Source: Oreohelix idahoensis (taxonomy: Eukaryota > Mollusca > Gastropoda > Stylommatophora > Oreohelicidae). Taken from it: a stretch of DNA of 64,000 nt. Position 1 is the stretch's first letter. Each line of letters begins with the position of its first letter. Under the pieces are notes generated by a model. That model was not told the DNA's origin, made no database searches, and saw nothing but the letters and a program-made list of their open reading frames with translations. Where the stretch lies: positions 62,001 to 126,000 of the forward strand of contig JAMPIV010018781.1 in the NCBI GenBank assembly GCA_024509875.1. Direction: 5' to 3'. This document shows, piece after piece, positions 46,010 to 56,171 of the stretch. The translations under genes and the position numbers were made by a program.

Positions 46010-47425
46010 CTATGGTCTTGAAGACTCGCACACCTGTGCCGCATCGCTGCCTGCCCGTGACGTCTGCCTGTCAGTGCTTGTAGCTGTCGAATCTGTACGG
46101 GGATTGCTCCTGACGTGCTTGACACTCGTTTTGCGTGGACGGTGGCCAACATTCCCCGCTATCTGCTTTTTATGTGTCTCCTCCTCTGAACCTTGACTTG
46201 CACTCCCTCCTCTCTGCTTAAGACGAGTTTCCTCCCCTAACCGACTACCAATCTTCTCGGCGCCCTTAGGGTGACAGTTGTCACGGTCATCTCTTGGCTT
46301 GCACCCGGAAGGAAACCTGGTTGTGGTAGCACGTCTCGGGAAAGAGCTCTTTGAGGGACAGGCGGCTATCAAATGTTCAGTTGACTTGCATCGAAAACAT
46401 CTCTTCGGAAGCGGGCCTTGAGGGCACTTGGCTGCCATGTGGTCTGACAGGTCTCCACAATTGTAGCATCTTATCTTTCTGGGCTTCCTCTGCGCCATGG
46501 GTCGCTTCCTGCTGCCCTTACACTCTTGACCGCCAATGCCGCATACATAAATTGCTTCCATGCCCTGGACCGATGGTTTGCTGTCAAACTCTACTCGTTC
46601 ATTCCTCGCCAGACTCCGGAATCCCTTTCTGAAGATTTTGGTTTGATGTACGAATACATCAATACCTCCATCATCTGGCGTGATGAACCCCCATCCCCGG
46701 TGGACACTATACCTCTTGCATATCCCTTTTCGCCTTGTCGGTGCCACTGCGTTTATCGGTGCTGTCAGCTCACAGCTTCCCTTGACGACAGCCTGCCTCT
46801 CACATACAAGAAGGGCTAGTTGCGGTTCCTGTGGACACACCTCCTCGTCTTGCGTTGGCTGTTCCCGCGGACACACCTCCTCGTCTTGCGTTGGCTGTTC
46901 CCGCGGACACACCTCCTCGTCTTGCGTTGGCTGTTCCCGCGGCTGGCATGGTGCTCTCTTTCTCTGCACCTCTTTTTGTGCTGGCGAACTGGACTCTGAC
47001 ATCTGTGCTATCTGGGACTTTAGGAAGGATAATTCCGCTCTAAGTGCCTCCTTCTCCTTCTGAACTTCTGCACTTGCTATCTGGACCAGTGTCTCAGGCT
47101 TTTTACTTTCACCATAAACAGCATATTCCCAAGGGAAATTCCTGGTCATCTCACTGACTGGTGGCTCGCTGTAGGCTCTTTTGACAATTTCCAGTAACTT
47201 CTCAGGGTTGGCCTTTGCTCCACCATGTATCCGTAATTCTCTAGATACCCATGGTGTAACGTTGTTCCATATCATGTCTAACTTGTCTTCTGCACAAAAA
47301 GGCGCCACCTTCCACGCGGCTTCCACATCTTCCACAAACTCTTGCCAAGTGGGCCTCCCCTCTCCACTAAACAACCTTATCTCTGGCTCCTTCACGTACA
47401 ATATCTTCACAGGCGCATTAGCCAT
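46010..47425 (-). CDS. Gag-like protein with LIN28-type cold-shock domain and two CCHC knuckles
   Basis: The start chosen is the first ATG (47425; MANAPVKILY), giving about 471 residues; the frame is open a little further upstream without a Met. Numbering from the ATG: 10-95, a capsid-like region (IRLFSGEGRPTWQEFVEDVE); 115-145, a short coiled coil; 163-200, three 12-residue CPREQPTQDEEV-like repeats; about 233-303, a cold-shock domain with GICKRYSVHRGWGFI (RNP1-like) and DVFVHQ (RNP2), followed by FRSL and VEFD; 320-334, CYNCGDLSDHMAAKC; 343-356, CFRCKSTEHLIAAC; then a basic S/T-rich tail. Cold shock followed by two CCHC knuckles is the architecture of LIN28, which binds let-7 precursor RNA. 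Inference: a host LIN28 sequence was captured as the RNA-binding part of Gag. No stop interrupts it. Confidence 0.9.
   Translation of the reverse strand: MANAPVKILYVKEPEIRLFSGEGRPTWQEFVEDVEAAWKVAPFCAEDKLDMIWNNVTPWVSRELRIHGGAKANPEKLLEIVKRAYSEPPVSEMTRNFPWEYAVYGESKKPETLVQIASAEVQKEKEALRAELSFLKSQIAQMSESSSPAQKEVQRKRAPCQPREQPTQDEEVCPREQPTQDEEVCPREQPTQDEEVCPQEPQLALLVCERQAVVKGSCELTAPINAVAPTRRKGICKRYSVHRGWGFITPDDGGIDVFVHQTKIFRKGFRSLARNERVEFDSKPSVQGMEAIYVCGIGGQECKGSRKRPMAQRKPRKIRCYNCGDLSDHMAAKCPQGPLPKRCFRCKSTEHLIAACPSKSSFPRRATTTRFPSGCKPRDDRDNCHPKGAEKIGSRLGEETRLKQRGGSASQGSEEETHKKQIAGNVGHRPRKTSVKHVRSNPRTDSTATSTDRQTSRAGSDAAQVCESSRP
46834..46941 (-). repeat. 36-bp tandem repeat in the Gag linker
   Basis: Three near-perfect 36-bp units encode 12-residue repeats between the coiled coil and the cold-shock domain. 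The purity suggests recent expansion. Confidence 0.92.
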
Positions 47426-47521
47426 CTTGCTGCAGGAATGCACTGCTGGGTGTTTACTATATTTGTTCGTTCGCTGTTTGCTCGGTGTCACTGTCTGCCT
47501 TATCCTGCCGACGACGCCAAT

Positions 47522-47646
47522 TGTGGTAGGGTGGGCGAGATGATGATGATGATTATATTGTGATGTGTGATCACTCTCTTGTCACACTCGCACCGACCCG
47601 AACAACAATAAAACTCTTGATTCTAAAGGCAGGGGCTATATTTATT
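47522..47646 (-). repeat. Truncated 5' LTR of LIN28-Gag element
   Basis: 125 bp nearly identical to the outer end of the LTR at 43807-43935 (ggtgggcgagatgatgatga and onward). It breaks off at 47646, where the sequence turns into an inverted copy of the gag 3' end. Confidence 0.85.
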
Positions 47647-48540
47647 AACGAGTGTCAAGCACGTCAGGAGCAATCCCCCTACAGATTCGACAGCTACAAG
47701 CACTGACAGGCAGACGTCACGGGCAGGCAGCGATGCGGCACAGGTGTGCGAGTCTTCTAGACCACAGCAACTGCCAGCCTGACAACGTACAACTGGGGAC
47801 ATAACGACCAAGAGGGTCCCCAGCCGAGTTGTACCGAATACAGAATCTGAGCCCAAAACATCGCCGCTGAGAAATAATCAAACACAGCACCAACGATCTA
47901 AGAGATTTCGACAGAAGTGCCTGAGGTAGTGATGTTGTCGGGACGACAACAAAATCAGGAGGGAGATATGTGATGGGGCCGAAAAGGAGACGCCCGCCCC
48001 CTACCTGTTTCTAGGCAGATTATTTTCGATGTGCGCGAAGCATTCTGGGTTGTGAAAAGTCTGAAGTAGAAGATATGTAATGAGGCCACAATAAAGCCTA
48101 CATATAGTTGTGGTGTATAGTTGTGAATCATATTTGATACTCGTGTGTTATATTAAATAGCTGTAGGTTTTATTTGTGTTTTCGCTATTCCTAAAGCGAT
48201 AATCGCGTGTGATATTTAAGTAGCCAAGATTAATACGCCTAGCGTGCAGTAAAGTGAGTGATTAGCCTAGGGCCTATAAAAGAGATAGCGGCCGGAAAGC
48301 GGGCCGATTTTGCCACAGCCGCCAGAGAGAACAGACGACAGAGCCAAGCTGTAAATGCCTTGAGCACATTAGCATCGGGCACTGTTGGGTGTTTTGTTTA
48401 GTGGTGTTTTGTTATGTTCGCTAGTTTATTTGTTTAATGTTTGCTTTGTCACTGAATGGGTTATAAAAATAAATATAGCCCCTGCCTCTAGAATCAAGAG
48501 TTTTATTGTTGTTCGGGTCGGTGCGAGTGTGACAAGAGAG
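47647..48540 (+). pseudogene. Inverted arm: gag 3' end and LTR of a LIN28-Gag element
   Basis: 47647-47968 is the reverse complement of about 46130-45809 (gag C-terminus, spacer, purine tract), and 47969-48540 is an LTR in plus orientation (TGTGATGG start; TATA-like cctataaaag near 48273; AATAAA near 48466). Together with the minus copy it forms a head-to-head inverted repeat. The LTR arm is short, lacking the 1.35-kb segment of the other LTR, and diverges between the TATA box and attagcatcggg. Confidence 0.8.
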
Positions 48541-48890
48541 AGATAGGACCTTGTTTTATCACAACATGAATCATCATCATCAGTGACTCTAAAGCGACAA
48601 TCGCGTGGCCCACCCTACAAGCCACAATTAAAGTGGAGCTAGGGGTTCGGGTCGGTGGTCGGTTCGCCAAGTGTGACAAGAGAGTGATCACACATCACAA
48701 TATAATCATCATCACTGAGGGGGTGTTGTTTAGTGGTGTGTGTGTTCATCTCGCCTAGTTTATTGGGGTGTGTGAAATGGGGGGTTTGCTTTTTACTAAA
48801 CATATTTATAAAAATAAATTCTCTAGGTCTTTGTTATCTATTCTCAACACATCACAATATAATCATCAATCATATCATCACAGTTATATT
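48541..48890 (+). pseudogene. Scrambled LTR pieces
   Basis: Short blocks of the same LTR appear out of order: gcccaccctac near 48609, gtgacaagagagtgatcaca near 48672, catcacaatataatcatcatc near 48690 and again near 48846, and tcatctcgcc near 48748. It looks like repeated slippage or template switching. Confidence 0.6.
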
Positions 48891-48891
48891 G

Positions 48892-49258
48892 TGCAATTCT
48901 CTAGGTCTATCTATTCTCAACACTTGTTCCACAGTTAGCATGCCTGTAAATAATCTAATATCGGTTTTCTCTGTTGTTCATACTTCCTACATTTTAACTG
49001 GAAATGCTCTATATTATTTTTTTCTAGACACTCTGCACAGTAAGGTTCTTCTATTCTTAAATAGCCCATTCCTAGCTGCAGTCTAAGAAGTTTCTTATTG
49101 CAAGGAATTTTTAGTTCTCTAGATACCTGACACGTTCTTGTTGGAGTCATGCACAATTTATATGCATGTCTGCCCTTCAGGCTTCCATCCCAATCTACTG
49201 TCCATTCCTCAGTTATTATTCTTTTAATTAAGCTTTTGATCTCTGTTTTACTGGCCAA
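48892..49258 (-). pseudogene. I-type LINE tail fragment, minus strand
   Basis: Encodes SLIKRIITEEW, GRHAYKLCMTPTRTCQVSREL, LRLQLGMGYLRIEEPYC and CLEKNNIEHFQLKC, the Cys/His tail of the I-type LINE. 48892-49131 is repeated almost exactly at 51345-51582. Confidence 0.85.
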
Positions 49259-49309
49259 CTGCTAAAGAACTCCCACACCCCCTTGTCGTCCTGTTAATTT
49301 TTTTTTTTA

Positions 49310-49490
49310 AATTAATGAAAAAAAAAAAAGATATTCCGTTCAACCTCTGATGGGTTATAATTATGATATATATTGTTTTCAATTCCAAATAATATGAACA
49401 AATAATATGAGAAAGTGGCATCACATTTGTCAAATCAATATAAATAGGGACAATCACAATTGTGCTTATACGTTTAAAAAAAAAAAAAAA
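49310..49490 (-). repeat. I-type LINE 3' UTR fragment, minus strand
   Basis: Reverse complement of the conserved UTR block (aacctctgatgggttataat near 49340; gagaaagtggcatcacattt near 49409). It lies on the wrong side of the preceding coding fragment, so it comes from another copy. Confidence 0.7.
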
Positions 49491-49990
49491 GCCTCAGCGA
49501 TTTCCTTTCACAGACACATTCCAACTGTTGTTCAGAAAGCGTTTAAAAGTCCTAGACAATTCCGATAGATCACCTGTTGAGTCATAAAAACCACCCCCCC
49601 CCCCCCCCCCCCATTCTTTTTTTAAGTGAACACATGGGCATTTTCCCCGCACTACACTTGTTGATTCCTGTTTTGATCTGGACGAAGAACCTCTTCCAGT
49701 CCACCATATGACAAAACGTTTGAAAAATAGTGTTTGTGTTGTGCCTCTGTGCGTTTGCGTTTTCTCTTTCCGATTCTACTTTTTGAAGAAGTTTGTTGTG
49801 GCCGTAAAATCTGCGAAAAATTTTAGTTTTGTGCCAAGTATTGTTGTCTTATGCTATGTTATCGCCCAGAGAAATGAGTATTAAAATAAAATTATAAATG
49901 AAGCGTTTTTAATTGGATATTCTATGTTCATTGCAATGCTGTTGGCGCTGTTCTGGAGAGCGGTAAGGAAGTGCTTTAATAGAAAATAAT
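49491..49990. other. No gene; poly-C run
   Basis: A run of about 19-20 C at 49594-49612. Nothing else recognised. Confidence 0.5.
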
Positions 49991-49994
49991 ATAG

Positions 49995-50863
49995 AAAATG
50001 GCAAAAGAGTAGGCCTATAGCCTAGGCTAGGCCCTAGTGTCACGGAATATACATCCATTTTCACTGCAGAGATGGTGGCAATACTAAAAGCACTAGAACT
50101 ATTCTCTAATAACCCTCCCAAGAAACTAACAATTTTAACTGACTCTCAACAATTCAGGCACTAAGAAACTTACGAGAATGCAGTAGACCTCATATAGCTT
50201 GGAGATATTTCTGACTACTAGGCCTACATACTTATATTCCAGAGGATGTTCAGTCTTAATAGCTTGGATACCTTCAGATTTTGGCATAGAGTGAAATGAA
50301 AAGGCAGATAAAGAAACCAAGAAAGGTAGATCTAATAAAAATGTAGGGATGAGTAAATCAGAGATTAAAAGCTTAATTTAAGAAATAATAACATGAATGA
50401 AAAGCAGAGTGGGATAAAAATCTGAAAGGAAAATATGCAAATAAGATGTTCAAGGCTCCAACAAGAAAATGTCAGATATCTAGGAAATTGAAAATTCCCA
50501 GTAATAAGAAACTTCTCAGACTACAGCTGGGAAAAGGCTATTTCAGAATAAAAAAAACCTTACTGTGGTGGATGTATTCAAGAACATTAATAACACATAA
50601 GGAAGGGAAGTGCCTGAAAACATACCTTTATGTTTGTCTAATATTAATGTATTCAAGAGAATAATATAGAACATTTCTTGTTAGAATGTAAGAGATATGA
50701 ACAAATGAGAATCCTAATATTAGATTATTTGCAGGTATCAGATTTCCCACAAATATAGAAGAGGTGTTTTAAGAATAGACAGACCTTAGGAACTCATAAT
50801 ATAGTCAAACAGTATTTAACAAGAACAAAAAACAAAAATTTATATTTAGTAATTGGGAAGGTG
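49995..50863 (+). pseudogene. Degenerate I-type LINE RNase H and tail
   Basis: Blocks of RNase H (FTAEMVAILKALE near 50057; LTDS near 50138) and the tail (KMFKAPTRKCQIS, LRLQLGKGYF near 50440-50540; EHFLLECKRYEQMRI near 50670), with several shifts and an internal 60-bp disruption near 50590. It ends at the LINE B insertion site taattgggaaggtg. Confidence 0.8.
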
Positions 50864-51318
50864 GCCCAGCTGAAAAAGGAGGATGGAGGCCGTAAGGAGG
50901 CAGCCCCTCCACCATGCAAAGGCACAAAAGGCCAATCACCTGTTTGCTTTAAATCACGATTACGAGCAATACAAGAGAGAAAACTGGACTGATTCTAAAG
51001 GCGACGAACTGGAACGGACTACGACTTATGGACCATGGAACACAAGAAGTATAAATAGGAAAGAAGAGGAGCTGGTTTGGCCATGTCTGCAGAATGGGAG
51101 AAGATCGACTACCACGACAAACATGGGAAACAAAGAGCCAGGGATCCAGACCCCCAGGACAACCCAGAGTCCGCTGAAAGGACAACATTAGACAATTTTT
51201 GAAGGACCGAGGACTGGAATGAAACCAGGCCAGGAGGAAGACAGCCGATGGGATAGTCTGGCGCTCTTTCTTCCAAACCTATACACCTCACGGTAGAAGG
51301 GAAACAACTAAATAAGTT
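50864..51318 (+). pseudogene. Chimeric LINE B: 5' end fused to 3' end
   Basis: 50864-51067 is the LINE B 5' end (EAVRRQPLHHAKAQKANHLF, GPWNTRSINRKEEEL), identical in layout to 51755-51966. At about 51067-51072 it jumps to the polymerase tail (WPCLQNGRR in this frame) identical to 43557-43800, including the same premature TGA. The join is at a shared gctggt/ggttt. Confidence 0.85.
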
Positions 51319-51339
51319 ATATACTATTTTACTATATTG

Positions 51340-51585
51340 TGCAATTCTCTAGGTCTATCTATTCTCAACACTTGTTCCACAGTTAGGATGAATTGCATGC
51401 CTGTAAATAATCTAATATCGGTTTTCTCTGTTGTTCATACTTCCTACATTTTAACTGGAAATGCTCTATATTATTTTTTTTCTAGACACTCTGCACAGTA
51501 AGGTTCTTCTATTCTTAAATAGCCCATTCCTAGCTGCAGTCTAAGAAGTTTCTTATTGCAAGGAATTTTTAGTTCTCTAGATACC
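51340..51585 (-). pseudogene. Duplicate of I-type LINE tail fragment
   Basis: Near-identical to 48892-49131. Left of it, tatactattttactatattg (51313-51332) joins LINE B directly to this fragment, with no LTR element between them. Confidence 0.88.
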
Positions 51586-51587
51586 TG

Positions 51588-51754
51588 ATGAACAAATGAG
51601 AATCCTAATATTAGATTATTTGCAGGCATCAGATTTCCCACAAATATAGAAGAGGTGTTTTAACAATAGACAGACCTTAGGAACTCATAATATAGTCAAA
51701 CAGTATTTAACAAGAACAAAAAACAAAAATTTATATTTAGTAATTAGGAAGGTG
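51588..51754 (+). pseudogene. Duplicate of I-type LINE 3' end
   Basis: Near-identical to 50697-50863 (tgaacaaatgagaatcctaa ... taatt-ggaaggtg). It is the left flank of the LINE B insertion. Confidence 0.85.
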
Positions 51755-51773
51755 GCCCAGCTGAAAAAGGAGG

Positions 51774-53190
51774 ATGGAGGCCGTAAGGAGGCAGCCCCTC
51801 CACCATGCAAAGGCACAAAAGGCCAATCACCTGTTTGCTTTAAATCACGATTACGAGCAATACAAGAGAGAAAACTGGACTGATTCTAAAGGCGATGAAC
51901 TGGAACGGACTACGACATATGGACCATGGAACACAAGAAGTATAAATAGGAAAGAAGAGGAGCTGGTGGTAGAGATGAGGAAAGCAAAACTATAAATCCT
52001 GGCTATAACGGAAACAAAGAACAATGGACAAGGAGTCATGGATCTCGATGGCGACACACTGCTCTACAGTTGTGTACCCACATCTGAAAGAGCTAAAGGG
52101 GGTGTGGGTTGCATTGTGGCGAAAAACCAAAAAGATAATATCAAGGGATGGAACTTTGTCTCGGAGCGCATTATGGTTGTAAAACTAAAAGAAGGAGAAA
52201 CCATAGTCGACCTTGTCATAGTGTACAGGCCAAATGAGGATGAGAGAGCAGAGGTCAAGGAGGAATTCTTAGAGCTGCTTCAAAGGACAGTGGATGACTG
52301 CCTAGATGAAATTATCATACTCTGAGATTTCAATGCCAGAGTTGGAAATGACCATGCTAGATGGGGTGGAGTTATCGGAAGATATGGAGAAGATACTCTT
52401 AATGACAATGGAAAGCGACTCCTTAGATTCTGCAGTGAACAGAATCTGATCATTACAAACACAAAGTTCCCCCCATAAGCGCATACATGCTTACACTAGA
52501 TGTGAACCAACAAAGAATGAGAAGTCAGTGATCGACTATGCAATAGTTAGGAGGAGCTCATTCAAAAGAACAACTGAAAGAGTTGCTCAGCCTAGGAACA
52601 CCACGCAAGAAACTAAGTAAAGGAATAGGAGAAATAAGCATTAAGACCTACAAGCTGAGAGAGCCAGAAATTAAGACCAGATATCAGGAGCTTATTGCTG
52701 CAGCGGTGAGCAACACAGAAGAACAACCTGATGACTTGGAAACACTCTGACTTAAATTCAAGGACACCATAAAGACAGCTGCTGCAAAAGTGTGTGGCGA
52801 AGTCCGACTTGGGAACAAGAGAAAGAGGACACCTTGGTGGACAGAGTAAGTTAAAGAGAAAATAAGAGAGAAGAAAATGGCATGGAAACAATACTTAGGA
52901 GCTAAAAACACAGCAGGACAAATAGAGAAATATAGAGAACATGTGACACTCAGAACAGAAGCAAAGAACAAGGTGCTAGCAGCAAAACAGAAGTCCTGGG
53001 AAGAATTTGGAGAAAAGCTAGAAAAAGATGCGCAAGAAAACCAGAAATTGTTCTATAAGACCCTAAAGAACATGAGGAAGGAAAAACAGTGCCCTCTTAA
53101 ATTTATAAAGGACAAGCAAGGCAAATTGCTTACTGCCCCGAAGGAAGTACTGGAAAGGGAAAGAATATTTCTCAGAACTCATTGATGGTG
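51774..53190 (+). pseudogene. LINE B endonuclease region, broken
   Basis: From the 5' ORF at 51774 the frame passes TYGPWNTRSINR, then (52038-52325) GGVGCIVAKN, VIVYRPNEDERAE and, after a stop at 52323, the [15 protein letters not shown] catalytic block near 52329. The 53190 side is a K/E-rich linker (52877-53185) leading to RT. At least four stops or shifts. Confidence 0.8.
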
Positions 53191-54257
53191 AGCAAGGTCA
53201 AGCATCAGAAATGATAACCACTAGCACAGAAGAGAACACCACTGGTGGTGAAGATGACATAAAGATGGAAGAACTGAAGGCAGCACTGGAGAAAATCAAG
53301 ATGGGCAAAGCAGCAGGGCATGATGGTATAACACCAGAAATGGTTAAGTACATGGGAGCAGCAGGCGACCTATTACTCTTGAGGATCCTACAGGCGGCAT
53401 GGTGCAACGAGATCATATCAAAGGATTGGGAGATTGCCATCATAACACCGATTTTCAAAAAGGGTGACAATTGACAATGTGGAAACCATAGAGGCATATC
53501 CCTTCTCAGTGTCCCTGGTAAAATCTACTCTAGAATCCTAGAGCAGAGACTCAGACGCTTAGCTGAGCTACAATTGGATGAGGTCCAGTGTGGATTCCAA
53601 GCAAACCAAAGTACTCAAGACCTAATCTTCACACTCAGACAGCTGAGTGAAAAGGCTCTTGAGTATAAGAGTGAGATCCATCTCTGTTTCATAGATCTGG
53701 AAAAGGCTTTTGACAGGGTCCCCTGGAGCAAACTTTGGGACTGTTTGGCAAGGAAGAACATTCCAGCACCTCTGATTCATGCTATACAGAACTTCTACAA
53801 GTCTTGCAGAAATTATGTGAGGACAGCAAACCATTAGTCAGAAGAGTTCAGGACCATCACTGGTGTAAGACAAGGTGATATCATGTCACCTTATCTTTTC
53901 ATACTCCTCATGGACGATGTCATCAAGGCATGTGAGGAGAGAACAAGAAAGTATTCAGTGGGGCACTGGAAGATGAGACAGGTCTGTATTTCAGAGCTGG
54001 CATTTGCTGATGATGCTGCCCTGATTGCTAAATCAGAGGCACATCTCCAATCAAACCTGCAAGTCTGGATGGAAGAGCTGGAGAAGAGAGGGATGGTCAT
54101 AAGCAGCTATAAAACAAAAACCATGGTGATATCACGAAAGGAAAGAAGACATCAGATTAAGCTGGGAGAACAGGTCCTGGAGCAGGTCGACCACTTTAAA
54201 TACCTTGGAGCTATTATAGACCGGAAGGGAGGCATTGATGTAATTAAGGAAGATGTG
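53191..54257 (+). pseudogene. LINE B reverse transcriptase, broken by stops
   Basis: Frames at 53211, 53574 and 53883 give: GKAAGHDGITPEMVKYMG, ITPIFKKGD then stop, GNHRGISLLSV, CGFQANQSTQDL, FIDLEKAFDRVPWSKL, TGVRQGDIMSPYLF, AFADDAALIAKSE, and FKYLGAIIDRKG. All palm motifs including FADD are present; stops at 53472-53474 and 53835-53837 are single-codon changes. Confidence 0.88.
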
Positions 54258-56171
54258 TAGGAAGCACATAGACCTTTAGACACTAGTTTTCACAGAGGTG
54301 AGCTAGTGTTGAGGGAAACAGTTAACAGAAGGGCACAGGTTGGTGTCAGTGATTCTCTCACCTTTTAGACTACCCGCTCTTGTATTTTTCTGGCGACAAC
54401 TAACTCTTTCTTACTCAAATCTCTTTTGAAGATGAACTAGTAGTAACAAGTAATACAAGGAGGGTTGAGTATGTTTTTTCTGAACAGAACATACAATCTA
54501 CTAAGTCAAACTCAGAATGATGGTGAGTTACAGAATGTACATAATTACTTTAATTACAGTGGAAAATAAAATCAATGTTGTCATGTACTTTGAAAAAAGA
54601 AATACTAGGAAATTTAAAAAAAAAGACAGTTATGATATTACTTATTCAAGGATTCAGAATACTGTCAGTGTCTTTGGTTCAGATAAGAATAAGAGGCTAT
54701 TGTCCTCACTGACGAGAGTTTATTCCTATGGCTATTTCTTGGAAAAGTGAATTCTGATTTTTGGCCTGGGTTTTAAGTAGACTTATCTGCTTGGACTTCT
54801 CCTGGGCATCTCAGTAGGTAGGAATTACCAACTGGATAGTTTGCTTCAGTGGGGCAACAGTCCAAGAGATGACTAGACTTTTTGTTAACCTAGTTGTGAA
54901 GTTGAGTTATGATGTTCAGGTGCTGACGATGTGTTGAATGCTTATATGCTGTAGACTGCTCAGGGTTGCTGACTTGTGATCACCGCTAGAGGGTTTGAGA
55001 CGTAAGCACTAGTTCTCTCTGTAGCATAGAGCAACTAGGCGGTTTACTCGCAACAATTTACAGCAATCAAAATCCAGAAACTGGCAAGGATTCTGCAACT
55101 GCGCCGTGGAAGATAATACAGGTAATCAAACTTCTGTTTTATACAGATATATTACCTACAGCCACTCTGGACATTTCGTGTCAGAATGGTGCCTAATAAT
55201 ATATTTACCTGAACCGCAACGTCAGTCTTTTCCTTAAAAGCGACTGTCCATTTGTTTACAAATTCCTGTCTAGCAGTAGTCTCACACTGGTCGGGTCAGT
55301 CAGGTCAACCTTTGTTACAAGCAGATGCCTGGCCGTGTGCGTCCATGCATGACTTCACTCGTCCATTGAACAACATGGTTCCCTCTCTCGTTCACAACAG
55401 CTTTCTTCATCACATTCCCAAAATCATTAGAATGTAGTACTTTCAGATATCAGCCAGTACTTACATCATTATAATGCATCAATAACATTCATAATACATA
55501 AATGCAAAATAGCTATCAATCTAATGTAAAGAAATAAAACCACAATATTAAGTATTTCACACTTTACATCAATTAACTAATCCCTTGATACATATTAGAG
55601 TTAGCTAATTAAGCGAATACTGAGAGTTTGCTTACCGCTCAGGACTAATATTCGCAGCTTAAGAAATAGAATTTGAGTAGCATTTACATTCAAAGCACAT
55701 ATACTGTAGATATGAGGTAGTAGCATGAGGCTTCTCTTCTATAAGCGTGCGTTCTCTTCCAACGGTTATCAGCAAGTGATTTTAAAACTCAGCATTTGTT
55801 CGCATGAAGTTAAGACATTTCTGATTCCCATGCCAAGTTAATTATTGCCCGTCTCTCGTTCAGCCATGGCGGAAGATTTATCGTGGCGGTCTTCAGTTGA
55901 CCACTGAATACGGAAATATAATCCTCTGGGAACTACTGTAGTTTCGACCAAGTGAATAAATTGTACTGACGTCCTTAAAGAAATACTTTTAGTGCCTTTG
56001 TAGGAGAAGATAGCATTAGGGTCGTATGACAGGACTATTAGTGAAGACTTGAAAAACAGCAATAGAACAGATCACAGGTTACAAATATTTCTTAGACAAA
56101 ACAGACAAAATATGAAGGAATAGAAAAGTAAGGAATTTTAAAATAATCTAGACAAAACCTTCGAACACTCC
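54258..56171. mobile_element. Unidentified 1.9-kb insertion in LINE B
   Basis: LINE B sequence stops at gatgtg (54257) and resumes at gtgacaggcatcaaagaag (56172), so gtg is present on both sides as a possible 3-bp target duplication. No terminal inverted repeats or long open frame were found; short frames (54517-54750, 55252-55437) match nothing I know. Its class is unknown. Confidence 0.6.

Larger units (their letters stand above)
43807..47646 (-). mobile_element. Pol-less LTR element encoding a LIN28-like Gag
   Basis: Minus strand. A 5' LTR end (47646-47522, truncated) ends ccaca and is followed two bases later by TGGcgtcgtcggcagg, a primer-binding-site-like start. Then come a single gag-like gene (47425-46010), about 200 bp without a gene, a purine tract (aatcaggagggagata, 45824-45809) and a full 2.0-kb LTR (45808-43807) that starts TGTGATGG and ends CCACA. 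No protease, RT, RNase H or integrase exists between gag and the 3' LTR, so it must depend on enzymes in trans. To the right, the element continues as an inverted copy of its own 3' part. Confidence 0.85.

Noticed and set aside
46351..47063. Plus-strand Cys/Gly/His repeat frames opposite the LIN28-like Gag
   Set aside because: Antisense of the 36-bp repeats; the minus-strand frame has the recognisable domains.
54258..56171. Solo LTR or CACTA element
   Set aside because: The ends do not form TG...CA or CACTA termini, and no inverted repeats were seen.
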